Made by a program: the position numbers and the translations under genes | Part shown: positions 1 to 7,180 of the stretch, one piece after another | Layout: each line of letters begins with the position of its first letter | Position numbering within the stretch: position 1 is the first letter of the stretch | Assembly (NCBI GenBank): GCA_021817755.1 | Contig: JAKAGC010000127.1 | Coordinates: 1 to 8,683, forward strand | Length of the DNA stretch: 8,683 nt | Source: Acidobacteriota bacterium | GTDB taxonomy: Bacteria > Acidobacteriota > Aminicenantia > UBA2199 | Direction: 5' to 3' | The notes under the pieces: model-generated | What the model was told of the DNA's origin: nothing | Seen by the model: the letters and a program-made list of their open reading frames with translations, nothing else | Databases searched by the model: none

Positions 1-129
1 ATATTCCGCCTCTTCCGGATCTGTGTTCACAAGAGCTTCTAATTTCAATTGAAAGTCTTTTCCTTTCGCCTGATCCGGATTTTCTACAAGCGCAGCAATC
101 TTTTCTTTTAATTCATTATGCTCTTCCAT
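1..129 (-). CDS. Unidentified acidic protein, N-terminal 43 codons only (partial)
   Basis: A reading frame opens at an ATG (127-129, minus strand) and runs without a stop to the left edge, so only the first 43 residues are visible. They begin MEEHNELKEKIAALVENPDQ and are rich in Glu, Lys, Leu and Ala, which suggests a soluble helical start with no signal peptide or membrane segment. An in-frame TGA lies a few codons upstream and there is no other Met between it and this ATG, so the start is likely right if the gene is real. No clear Shine-Dalgarno sequence precedes it; a TATAAT lies 9 bases upstream. The gene follows the potassium-channel gene on the same strand after 78 bases. I do not recognise the family, and the fragment is too short for a functional call. 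Confidence 0.5.
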   Translation of the reverse strand, partial: MEEHNELKEKIAALVENPDQAKGKDFQLKLEALVNTDPEEAEY

Positions 130-207
130 TATTTCATCATTATATCAAAAAAAGAAAGGAAAAGAAACAGCATTAAAATTTGAAAATATTTATACTATGA
201 ACCTCAT

Positions 208-1197
208 TCATTTCGAGTATTCATATAGATTTAATAATTTATCTTTTTCACCAATAAGGATCAATACATCTCCCGGCAAAATTTCCATATTAGAAGAAGG
301 ATTAAAATGCATGATATCATTTCGTTTTAAAGCAAGCACAATAATATTAAAATTTTGTTTTATACCGGAGGTTTTTAGTAATTTATTTGCAAGAGGGGAA
401 TTGGATTTTACTGTTAATTCTTCAATTGAAAGTGACATTTGAGGAGCGAAGGTCATTAAATCGATAAAATCTACAACATGAGGGCGAAACACAGTATTAA
501 CAATACGCCGGGAACCGAGTTCATAGGGAGTAACGACCCGATTGGCACCTACTTTATAGAGTCTTTTCTCATTGGTAAGATCCATTGCACGCGAAATAAT
601 ACAGACCGACTGATTTAATTCCCTTACAGCCATTACAGTAAAAATATTATCGGAATCTTTTGAAAGTAGTGATATAAATGTATTAGCATTTTCTGCTCCA
701 GCTGAACGCAAAACCTCTTCATTTGTTGCATCTCCTAATAATACATTAAATCCCAATTCTTCTGCTAATGCGAACCTGCTATTTTGACTCTCAATGATAG
801 AAAACTTAACCTTTAATTGATTTAACTCACGGCAAACATGTTCTCCCATGACTCCGAAACCAGCTATTATAACATGATCTTTCATTTTGGATAACATTTT
901 CATTTTCCTTCTTCCGAGAATGCGCCTAACATTGAGTTCGAAGGCGTTCTCTACAATCGTACCTGCAATATAAAAAAAAACCACTAAACCACTTAGTATT
1001 ACCCATATGGTAAAAATTTTACCTTCCATACTCAAGGGAAATATCTCTCTATACCCTACTGTCGTAATACTAATCATAGTCATATAGAATGCATCAAAAA
1101 ATTTCACATTTTCTATTAATAAATACCCCGTTACATCAAAAAATATAATTAAAGTCAGAAGGCTAAATAACAGAAAGATTTTTTGTTTATCGCTCAT
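208..1197 (-). CDS. Two-TM potassium channel with RCK (TrkA-N/TrkA-C) domains
   Basis: This 329-residue protein has the layout of prokaryotic RCK-gated K+ channels: TM1 (about 7-28), pore loop with selectivity filter (TVGYR, 46-50), TM2 (about 61-82), a TrkA-N Rossmann domain with GFGVMG (113-118), E136 at the end of the second strand and LLGDAT (153-158), then a TrkA-C/RCK-C domain ending in LPGDVLILIG. Such channels sit in the inner membrane as tetramers, and nucleotides or ions bound to the RCK ring gate K+ flow. The filter is odd: the last Gly of TVGYG is Arg (AGA codon, one base from GGA), which may alter conductance or selectivity. I chose ATG 1195-1197; the frame also opens at a TTG three codons earlier, but GGA directly abuts that TTG, whereas it is 9 bases from the ATG. 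The gene lies 42 bases after arfB and is probably in the same transcript. Confidence 0.88.
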   Translation of the reverse strand: MSDKQKIFLLFSLLTLIIFFDVTGYLLIENVKFFDAFYMTMISITTVGYREIFPLSMEGKIFTIWVILSGLVVFFYIAGTIVENAFELNVRRILGRRKMKMLSKMKDHVIIAGFGVMGEHVCRELNQLKVKFSIIESQNSRFALAEELGFNVLLGDATNEEVLRSAGAENANTFISLLSKDSDNIFTVMAVRELNQSVCIISRAMDLTNEKRLYKVGANRVVTPYELGSRRIVNTVFRPHVVDFIDLMTFAPQMSLSIEELTVKSNSPLANKLLKTSGIKQNFNIIVLALKRNDIMHFNPSSNMEILPGDVLILIGEKDKLLNLYEYSK

Positions 1198-1239
1198 TAA
1201 GATCAATCCAAGCTTAAATTAAAATTGAATAACAATAGT

Positions 1240-1662
1240 TCAATCATCCGGTTGAATTCTACGACGCAATTGTTTTTTTTCACCCTGTTTACGTTTGGAT
1301 TCTATTCGTTTTGTTTTTGAAGAAACAGTAGGTTGTGTCTCCCTTCTAATTTTTGGTCTAATCGCGGCTTCCCGGATTAATGTTTTTAACCTCTCCAGTG
1401 CATCAAGGCGGTTCCGTTCTTGTGAACGAAACCGCCTTGCATCGATAACCAATTCGCCATCGGAAGTCATTCGTTTTCCCGCCAATACTACCAGGCGTTG
1501 TTTTATATCATCGGAAATAGAAGGGGAATTGAAAACATGAAACCGCAATTGTACAGCAGTAGAAACTTTATTGACATTTTGACCCCCTGGGCCCGACGAA
1601 CGAATAAAATCTTCATGGATTTCTCTTTCATCTAATTGAATTGTATCGGTTATCTCTATCAT
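1240..1662 (-). CDS. arfB: Alternative ribosome-rescue factor B (peptidyl-tRNA hydrolase, GGQ domain)
   Basis: This is a full-length 140-residue ArfB/YaeJ protein, the same size as the E. coli one. It frees ribosomes stalled at the 3' end of broken mRNAs: the GGQ motif (26-28, in SSGPGGQNVNKVSTAV) hydrolyses peptidyl-tRNA in the A/P site, and the basic C-terminal tail (about 100-140, rich in Lys and Arg) inserts in the empty mRNA channel. The tail separates it from class I release factors, since there is no codon-recognition domain. The RSQ..NR stretch (79-86) is also typical. It starts 14 bases after the tdh stop with no visible Shine-Dalgarno site, so translation probably depends on coupling to tdh. 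Its coding sequence contains a strong mRNA hairpin (1404-1439), listed separately. Confidence 0.93.
   Translation of the reverse strand: MIEITDTIQLDEREIHEDFIRSSGPGGQNVNKVSTAVQLRFHVFNSPSISDDIKQRLVVLAGKRMTSDGELVIDARRFRSQERNRLDALERLKTLIREAAIRPKIRRETQPTVSSKTKRIESKRKQGEKKQLRRRIQPDD
1404..1439 (-). repeat. 16-bp inverted repeat with 4-base loop inside arfB
   Basis: In the sense of the arfB mRNA the left arm is CAAGGCGGTTTCGTTC, the loop ACAA, and the right arm GAACGGAACCGCCTTG. All 16 positions pair, one as a U-G wobble; in the plus-strand sense that position is a C-A mismatch, so the structure suits the arfB transcript. Arms are 1404-1419 and 1424-1439. It covers roughly codons 75-86, coding ARRFRSQERNRL. 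No T-run follows on either strand, so it does not look like an intrinsic terminator. The stem is clearly more GC-rich than the surrounding gene. I see no second copy in the window. Confidence 0.9.
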
Positions 1663-1676
1663 ATTAAATTATAAAA

Positions 1677-2735
1677 TTATTCAAGAATTATTTTACCTGC
1701 ATTACCCAATAAACCTATTTCAAATGCTTCTTTATAGTTTTCCATTTTAAAATGGTGAGTAATTAACGGCTTCAAATTAACTTTCCCGGAGATTAATAAT
1801 TGATCCATCTGATACCAGGTTTCAAACATTCTCCTGCCATTAATACCTTGCAACTGTATACCTGGAAAGATTATATCTTTTGCAAAATCAATAGTAATCG
1901 GTTTTGCAGGGATTCCTAAAAGCGAATACCGACCGGCTTTCTTTATACATCGAAAACCTTGCTCGATTGCAGCAGGGTGTCCTGACATTTCCAGAACCAC
2001 ATCTACGCCTTCACCGTGGGTTAATTCTTTCACTTTTGCTACCACATCTTCTTTGGAGGGATCCAGAACATAATCTGCACCCATTATTTTTGAAAGGTTT
2101 TTACGGTACTCGGAAACTTCAGTTAAAATTACAAGAGAAGCACCTGCCGCCTTTGCCACAGGAATCGCTGCTATTCCAATAGGACCTCCACCAAGAATAA
2201 GGAAGGTTTTGCCTACCGTCTCCCCAGCCATTACAGTATGAACAGCATTTCCGAAAGGATCATAAATAGCTGCCCATTCAGGATCGATCTCTTTAGGTAC
2301 ACGCCAGAGGTTAATTTCTGGAACCGCAATGTAATCTGCAAACGCGCCATCGCCATCTACGCCAAGAATGACTACATTTTCACATAGGTGAGCTTTACTT
2401 GTACGGCATTGGTAACATTGATAACATACAACATGCATCTCCGCAGTTACAGTGTCTCCCACTTTATAATGTTTTACCTCGGAACCGACTTCTACTATTT
2501 CCCCATAAAATTCATGACCAGTTGTAACCGGCGGTTTCAACCGATTAGCAGACCATTCATCCCATTTATAAATATGGAGGTCAGTGCCGCATATCGCCCT
2601 TTTGATAACCTTTATTAATACTTCTAATGGTTTTACCTGGGGAATACTTACTTCGACCAAGTCCAAACCTTTCTCAGGTCTTAATTTACGTAGGGCTTTC
2701 ATTTTTCCTTTTACGGATTCGGTGTTCACATTCAT
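1677..2735 (-). CDS. tdh: L-threonine 3-dehydrogenase, zinc-dependent MDR family
   Basis: The enzyme oxidises L-threonine with NAD+ to 2-amino-3-ketobutyrate in the cytoplasm, the first step of threonine breakdown to glycine and acetyl-CoA. The 352-residue protein shows the TDH pattern: catalytic-zinc residues C49, H74 and E75 with the relay T51/H54, structural-zinc cysteines C104, C107, C110 and C118, the signature AIYDPFGNAVHT (156-167), and a Rossmann fold GGGPIG (182-187) with E206 ending the second strand, as expected for NAD. The E. coli protein is 341 residues and begins at the equivalent of M12; here AAGGAG lies 7 bases before the first ATG, so I keep the longer start. A partner kbl gene is not seen next to it. 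Related sorbitol or butanediol dehydrogenases are possible, but WDEW and DPFGNAVHT favour TDH. Confidence 0.9.
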   Translation of the reverse strand: MNVNTESVKGKMKALRKLRPEKGLDLVEVSIPQVKPLEVLIKVIKRAICGTDLHIYKWDEWSANRLKPPVTTGHEFYGEIVEVGSEVKHYKVGDTVTAEMHVVCYQCYQCRTSKAHLCENVVILGVDGDGAFADYIAVPEINLWRVPKEIDPEWAAIYDPFGNAVHTVMAGETVGKTFLILGGGPIGIAAIPVAKAAGASLVILTEVSEYRKNLSKIMGADYVLDPSKEDVVAKVKELTHGEGVDVVLEMSGHPAAIEQGFRCIKKAGRYSLLGIPAKPITIDFAKDIIFPGIQLQGINGRRMFETWYQMDQLLISGKVNLKPLITHHFKMENYKEAFEIGLLGNAGKIILE

Positions 2736-2742
2736 CGTTAAT

Positions 2743-2748
2743 CTCCTT
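2743..2748 (-). promoter_or_regulatory. Strong ribosome binding site deciding the tdh start
   Basis: On the minus strand AAGGAG stands 7 bases upstream of ATG 2733-2735. This favours the first Met over the internal one at codon 12, although that Met matches the N-terminus of E. coli TDH and has its own weaker AAAGGA closely upstream. Confidence 0.8.
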
Positions 2749-2757
2749 AAAAAGTTA

Positions 2758-2786
2758 ATGATATAACTTTATTGGAATAATTTCAA
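2758..2786 (-). promoter_or_regulatory. Candidate sigma-70-type promoter for tdh-arfB-channel genes
   Basis: Minus strand: -35 TTGAAA (2781-2786), 17-base spacer, -10 TATCAT (2758-2763). Each box is one base from consensus. Transcription would start near 2750, leaving a leader of about 16 bases that contains the tdh ribosome site. This is a match by eye only. Confidence 0.55.
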
Positions 2787-2905
2787 GTCCCATCCTAACC
2801 GACTTTATATACCATCTATAAGAAATCCTTTCGAGAATGGGTTTTTTGGATTCATATCACATTTATTTAGAAAAAAAATCCGCAAACTCTAAGCGATAAA
2901 GTACC

Positions 2906-2935
2906 TTGACAAAAGGCTCTATTATCATTTATACT
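2906..2935 (+). promoter_or_regulatory. Candidate sigma-70-type promoter for ftsK
   Basis: The -35 box TTGACA (2906-2911) is a full consensus match. An 18-base spacer leads to the -10 box TATACT (2930-2935), one base off consensus. The predicted start near 2942 leaves a leader of about 14 bases before the ftsK ATG, with only a weak GAGA (2945-2948) as ribosome site. It lies in the 220-base divergent region between tdh and ftsK; I saw no convincing operator or hairpin in the rest of that region. Confidence 0.65.
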
Positions 2936-2955
2936 TAACTAACAGAGAAACGTGA

Positions 2956-5346
2956 ATGAAACAAAGTCAACCTGATAATTCAAATGAACTGCTGCTAAAA
3001 AATGAAATAAAAGCACTCATTTTATTATTTCTGGCGATTTTCTTTCTATTCAGTATTATCAGTTACTCTCCTAATGATCCAAGTTTTTTCAGAGATTCAC
3101 CGAATTCATCAATTGAAAACTTCGGAGGAAGAACAGGTGCACAAATTGCAGCAGTACTTTTTAACCTTTTAGGTTATGCCTCCTATATCCTTCTTTTTTA
3201 TATGCTTTTCATGACGGGTTTCTATCTAATGAATAAAAAAATTCCCAATGTTTTTACCAAGAGTGCAGGATACATTATTTTAATCTTATCGTTTTCGTCA
3301 TTTATTTCCGGTGTAAAGCCTAACATCTCTATAGATGGAAACTTTGTTAAATCAGGAGGAGTCATTGGGTATTTTTTAAATGCTTTTTTAAAGGATCAAT
3401 TTAAACAGTTTTTTGCCGCTCTTTTCTTTTTTATTATGATTTTCGTCGCTCTGGTCCTTATAGCTAAATTCTCACTAAGAAAACTGCTCGGGATTCTATT
3501 TAGTTTATCTGAAAAAATTATTCAACGCGTCTCTGCATTTCTACAAGAGAGAAATGAAATTCGCCTGAAAAATAAGAGTATGAAGCGCATTCGTGAAAAA
3601 TATAATGAAGATAACGATGAGGAAGATAATATTGAAGAATCCAGACCAATAATATTTGATAGAAAAGTAGAAACCGTTAAAAATTATTCAGAGAATATTT
3701 CGAAAGAAGAAGATAATGATGAATCAGATGAATATGAAGAACATTCACTCTTTGATTTGGAGCGATCGAAACCCAAGAAACAAGCAGTGCGACAACCCAG
3801 TCGTATTCCTGAAGAAACATCCTTATTTGCTGATTTCGACGCAGAGATGGTTAATACGAATAAATACCAACCACCACCACTCTCCTATCTGGATGCTCCC
3901 TCTTCAAAAAGCCAGATTGATTATAAAGAACTTGAACAGAAAAAAGAAGAGTTGAAGCAACGTCTTGTTGAGTTCCGTATCCGTGGAGAAATAGTAGAAT
4001 ATACTCCAGGTCCGGTCATCACCACCTATGAATTTGTTCCGGATCCAGGCGTAAAAGTCAAAGATGTTACCAACTTATCCGAAGACCTTGCTTTAGTAGC
4101 AAAAGCTCAATATGTTCGAATTGAACGAATTTTAGGAAAAAAAGCCATTGGCATTGAAATTCCCAATAAAAAACGTGAAATTATCCATTTAAGAGAAATT
4201 CTGGAATCTGAAGATTATCAAAATTCCCGTTCTCCTTTATCTATAGGAATTGGTAAAACCAAAAGCGGAGAAATTTTTATTTCCGATATGCGAGAGATGC
4301 CACATTTAATTATTGCAGGAGCAACCGGGAGTGGAAAAAGTGTGGCTATTCATTCAGTATTATTGAGTATCCTGTATAAATCTTCACCCGATGAAGTTAA
4401 ACTTGTACTAATTGATCCAAAACGTGTAGAACTTGCATTATACAACTCTCTTCCTCACTTATTGACTCCAGTCGTTGTCAATACAAAGCTTGCAAAAAAT
4501 GCACTTGATTGGGCTGTTTTTGAAATGGAAAATCGATATAAAAAACTCGCAATGATCCAAGCTCGAAATATTGATCAATATAATAAAAAACTGGAATTAA
4601 TGAAACATACTGAAGATGAATCCCTTGAAAAACTTGAAGATACTGAAACACTTCCATATATTGTAATAGTCATAGATGAGTTTGCCGACCTTATGATGGA
4701 ATCAGGTCGAGAAATTGAATTCGCGGTTGCCCGAATCGCTCAAAAAGCAAGGGCAGTTGGGATTCATTTGATCCTAGCTACTCAGCGTCCTTCCATAGAT
4801 GTTATCACCGGTACAATTAAGAATAATTTCCCATCTCGTATTGCACTTGCTGTTCCTTCCAAACATGACTCCCGTACCATCATTGATGTTATGGGAGCAG
4901 AAAAACTCCTCGGTAATGGAGACATGTTGTTTTTACCCCCAAAAACCGCATCTTTAGTTCGTCTTCATTGTGCTTACGTTTCGGAAGAAGAAATCCTACG
5001 TGTAGTGACGTACTTATCTAAGCTCGGCCGTCCAAAGTTTAACTCCCAGGTTGTCAAACCACTTAATGAAGAAAGTACTGAAGAAGTAGATCAGGATCTT
5101 GATGAATTATTTTATGATGCAGCTGATACTGTAATTAGTACCGGTCAAGCTTCAGCTTCATTTTTACAACGAAAAATGAGTATAGGTTATGCCCGTGCTG
5201 GACGGCTTATCGACCAGTTACAAAAACATGGTGTCGTATCAGCCCCGGACAGTAAAAATAAACGCGAAATTCTTATGTCCATGGCAGAATTAAAAGAATT
5301 CCTCGGAAACGAGAGGAAATCGAATCCTGAAATTTCTGAGGTATAA
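2956..5346 (+). CDS. ftsK: DNA translocase FtsK/SpoIIIE
   Basis: This septal motor pumps double-stranded DNA during division so that chromosome ends clear the septum. The 796-residue protein has the usual modules: an N-terminal membrane part with about four TM helices (20-38, 61-91, 104-121, 148-170) including SYSPNDPSFF, a charged acidic linker (about 205-320), the alpha/beta RecA-like motor with Walker A GATGSGKS (455-462) and Walker B VIVIDEFADLMM (D574, E575), and a C-terminal gamma winged helix (about 712-775, ASASFLQRKMSIGYARAGRL) that in the family reads polar DNA motifs and contacts XerD. The linker is short, so length is closer to SpoIIIE than to the 1329-residue E. coli FtsK. The start has a weak ribosome site but a strong promoter upstream. 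kdsA follows after 59 bases. Confidence 0.96.
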   Translation: MKQSQPDNSNELLLKNEIKALILLFLAIFFLFSIISYSPNDPSFFRDSPNSSIENFGGRTGAQIAAVLFNLLGYASYILLFYMLFMTGFYLMNKKIPNVFTKSAGYIILILSFSSFISGVKPNISIDGNFVKSGGVIGYFLNAFLKDQFKQFFAALFFFIMIFVALVLIAKFSLRKLLGILFSLSEKIIQRVSAFLQERNEIRLKNKSMKRIREKYNEDNDEEDNIEESRPIIFDRKVETVKNYSENISKEEDNDESDEYEEHSLFDLERSKPKKQAVRQPSRIPEETSLFADFDAEMVNTNKYQPPPLSYLDAPSSKSQIDYKELEQKKEELKQRLVEFRIRGEIVEYTPGPVITTYEFVPDPGVKVKDVTNLSEDLALVAKAQYVRIERILGKKAIGIEIPNKKREIIHLREILESEDYQNSRSPLSIGIGKTKSGEIFISDMREMPHLIIAGATGSGKSVAIHSVLLSILYKSSPDEVKLVLIDPKRVELALYNSLPHLLTPVVVNTKLAKNALDWAVFEMENRYKKLAMIQARNIDQYNKKLELMKHTEDESLEKLEDTETLPYIVIVIDEFADLMMESGREIEFAVARIAQKARAVGIHLILATQRPSIDVITGTIKNNFPSRIALAVPSKHDSRTIIDVMGAEKLLGNGDMLFLPPKTASLVRLHCAYVSEEEILRVVTYLSKLGRPKFNSQVVKPLNEESTEEVDQDLDELFYDAADTVISTGQASASFLQRKMSIGYARAGRLIDQLQKHGVVSAPDSKNKREILMSMAELKEFLGNERKSNPEISEV

Positions 5347-5370
5347 AATGCACAAATTATTAAAAAGTGT

Positions 5371-5399
5371 TTGCATTTTTGCGCAGTTGTTGTTAAAAT
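5371..5399 (+). promoter_or_regulatory. Candidate promoter immediately before kdsA
   Basis: TTGCAT (5371-5376), 17 bases, then TAAAAT (5394-5399). The -10 is one base off consensus; the -35 shares only TTG. The -10 ends 6 bases before the kdsA ATG, so a transcript from it would begin at or next to the start codon. The identical hexamers with identical spacing occur at 7831-7859. The first box overlaps the right arm of an 8-bp inverted repeat (5345-5352 with 5372-5379), which has no T-run beyond the arm and is a poor terminator. Confidence 0.35.
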
Positions 5400-5405
5400 C
5401 ATCTG

Positions 5406-6227
5406 ATGAAATTTAATCCAACATTCAACATAGACCGTATTGAAATTGGAAGGGGCGGTTTATTTTTTATTTTAGGACCTTGCGTAATCGAATCAGAAAC
5501 ATTCGTACTCGAACTCGCTTACCGCCTCAAGGAATTAACAAGTGAAATTCAGGTTCCCTTTATCTTCAAAGCTTCTTTTGACAAAGCTAACCGTACGTCA
5601 ATTAATTCATTTCGCGGCCCAGGTATTAAAGAAGGACTCCGTATTTTACGTCGGGTTAAAGAAGAATTAGATATTCCTGTATTATCTGACATCCACGAAA
5701 CCTGGCAGGCGGAACTTGCTGGAGAAGTACTATCTATCATCCAGATACCTGCTTTTCTTTGCCGTCAGACCGATTTATTACTCGCTGCAGGAAAAACCGG
5801 TTTACCTATAAATGTTAAAAAAGGTCAATTCGTTTCCCCCGAAGATATGTTTCCTGTTGTTGATAAAATAAAATCAACCGGAAATTCGAAGATAATCTTA
5901 ACCGAACGAGGTACTTTTTTTGGATACCGGAACCTTGTAGTGGATTTTAGGAATATACCAATTATGAAACGAACAGGCATGCCTGTTGTAATAGATGTGA
6001 CACACTCAGTACAGAGACCCAGTGCTTCCGGAGGTGTATCCGGCGGAGACCCTGAATTTATTCCTATTATTGCTTCATCTGGGGTGGTTTCTGGAGCTGA
6101 TGGTGTTTTTATGGAAGTTCATCCGGATCCCTCAAATGCTTTATCCGACGGAACCAATTCCCTGGATTTAAAAAAATTAAAACCCCTGTTAATTAAATTA
6201 AAATCATTATATAATATAATCTCATGA
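5406..6227 (+). CDS. kdsA: 3-deoxy-8-phosphooctulonate (Kdo-8-P) synthase, metal-dependent type
   Basis: KdsA condenses phosphoenolpyruvate with D-arabinose-5-phosphate to Kdo-8-phosphate in the cytoplasm, committing carbon to LPS inner core. The 273-residue TIM-barrel protein has all family blocks: GPCVIES (24-30), KASFDKANRTS, LSDIHE, QIPAFLCRQTDLLLAAGKTG, NVKKGQF, LTERGTFFGY, DVTHSVQRP and a SDGTNSL tail motif. C26, H200, E237 and D248 correspond to the four metal ligands of the Aquifex enzyme (C11, H185, E222, D233), each shifted by 15, so this belongs to the metal-dependent class rather than the E. coli class, which has Asn at the Cys position. There is no Shine-Dalgarno site before the ATG, which may mean leaderless or coupled translation. 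It overlaps kdsD by four bases (ATGA). Confidence 0.95.
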   Translation: MKFNPTFNIDRIEIGRGGLFFILGPCVIESETFVLELAYRLKELTSEIQVPFIFKASFDKANRTSINSFRGPGIKEGLRILRRVKEELDIPVLSDIHETWQAELAGEVLSIIQIPAFLCRQTDLLLAAGKTGLPINVKKGQFVSPEDMFPVVDKIKSTGNSKIILTERGTFFGYRNLVVDFRNIPIMKRTGMPVVIDVTHSVQRPSASGGVSGGDPEFIPIIASSGVVSGADGVFMEVHPDPSNALSDGTNSLDLKKLKPLLIKLKSLYNIIS

Positions 6228-7180
6228 ACATAGTAGACATTGGACGAAAGGTTTTAGAAATTGAGGCAAAAGCCATTGAAAAAACCATACCCAGAATCGA
6301 TAAAAATTTTGAAAAGGCTGTCAATATCCTTTTTAAAACCAAAGGAAGAATTGTCACCACGGGTATGGGAAAATCTGGATTGATCGCAAAAAAAATATCT
6401 GCGACACTTACTTCTACCGGGACACCTTCCGTATTCTTACACCCTTCGGAAGCCCTGCATGGAGATATCGGAATAATCGACAGCAATGATGTTGTTCTGG
6501 CATTATCGACCAGCGGTGAAACCGAAGAAGTTTTGAGACTTTTAAATGTAATCAAACGCATTGGAGTTCGACTAATTTCTCTTGTTGGAAATACCAAATC
6601 CACTTTAGCGAAAGAAAGCGATGTATTTATCGATTGTAGTATAGAAAAAGAAGCATGCCCCATTGGGCTTGTACCTTCCACTTCCACTACTCTCACCCTC
6701 GCTGTTGGTGATGCAATCTCAATTGCATTAATGGAAAAAAAGGGATTTAGCGAAGAAGATTTTAGGTATTTTCACCCCGGTGGTTCAATAGGTAAAAAAT
6801 TATTAAAAGTCAAACACCTTATGCACATCGGAGATGAATTACCTATTATGCCACTTCATTCAAATATGACTGATGTAGTCAAAAAAATAAATGAAAAAAA
6901 ATTCGGAGTAGCCATTATCACCGACGAAAATTTCTGTGTGCAAGGAATTATCACCGACGGGGATCTCAGGCGAAATCTCCTAAAAAATGTCGATTTTACC
7001 GGCACAACAGCAGAAACTTGCATGACCAGGAACCCTTTATCGATCGGGGAAGAAAGCCTGGCTGTTGAAGCTTTAAAAATCATGGAAGAAAGACTAATAA
7101 CTTCCCTGGTAGTAACAGAAAATAACCGGGTAAAAGGGTTATTGCATTTACACGATTTGTGGCGAACGGAGATGATATAA
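6224..7180 (+). CDS. kdsD: D-arabinose-5-phosphate isomerase (KdsD/KpsF family)
   Basis: This enzyme converts ribulose-5-phosphate to arabinose-5-phosphate, the sugar substrate of KdsA. The 318-residue protein has an N-terminal SIS (sugar isomerase) domain with TTGMGKSGLIAKKI (K50), HPSEALHGDIG (H79), STSGET (95-100) and EACPIGLVPSTSTT, then HPGGSIG (184-190) and two C-terminal CBS domains (about 200-318) that in the family are thought to bind nucleotide or nucleotide-sugar effectors. E. coli KdsD is 328 residues. The ATG overlaps the kdsA stop as ATGA and no separate ribosome site is obvious, so translation is likely coupled. The start of kdsC overlaps its stop. Because it sits in a Kdo operon I prefer kdsD over the paralogues gutQ and kpsF, which have the same domains. 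Confidence 0.94.
   Translation: MNIVDIGRKVLEIEAKAIEKTIPRIDKNFEKAVNILFKTKGRIVTTGMGKSGLIAKKISATLTSTGTPSVFLHPSEALHGDIGIIDSNDVVLALSTSGETEEVLRLLNVIKRIGVRLISLVGNTKSTLAKESDVFIDCSIEKEACPIGLVPSTSTTLTLAVGDAISIALMEKKGFSEEDFRYFHPGGSIGKKLLKVKHLMHIGDELPIMPLHSNMTDVVKKINEKKFGVAIITDENFCVQGIITDGDLRRNLLKNVDFTGTTAETCMTRNPLSIGEESLAVEALKIMEERLITSLVVTENNRVKGLLHLHDLWRTEMI

Noticed and set aside
48..60. Repeated TTCAATTGAAAGT (48-60 and near 420), with a similar TCAATTGAAAA in ftsK
   Set aside because: All copies lie within coding sequence in different contexts and are AT-rich; there is no regular spacing or shared flank to suggest a functional repeat.
1404..1439. arfB hairpin as an inserted palindromic element with GATGCA target repeats on both sides
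   Set aside because: GATGCA does flank the repeat, but the 13 codons between the copies encode the conserved ArfB core and no extra residues are present relative to E. coli ArfB; an insertion would break the alignment.
1404..1439. arfB hairpin as a Rho-independent terminator
   Set aside because: No run of T follows the stem on either strand.
1663..1673. TATAAT 5 bases before the arfB ATG as a leaderless promoter
   Set aside because: No -35-like sequence lies at the right distance (it would fall within tdh and reads GTAAAA), and TATAAT also occurs by chance before kdsD where translation is plainly coupled; AT-rich DNA makes it weak evidence.
5345..5379. Inverted repeat AAAATGCA / TGCATTTT after ftsK as a terminator
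   Set aside because: The stem is AT-rich with a 19-base loop and is followed by GCGC rather than a T-run.
6193..6696. Antisense reading frame of 167 codons opposite kdsD
   Set aside because: It lies wholly within kdsA/kdsD, which have full family motifs, and its translation shows no recognisable domain.
7159..7179. GTG start giving kdsC seven extra residues
   Set aside because: ATG 7180 has a well-spaced GGAG and the usual TAATG stop/start overlap, and the HAD motif I lies at the expected distance from it.
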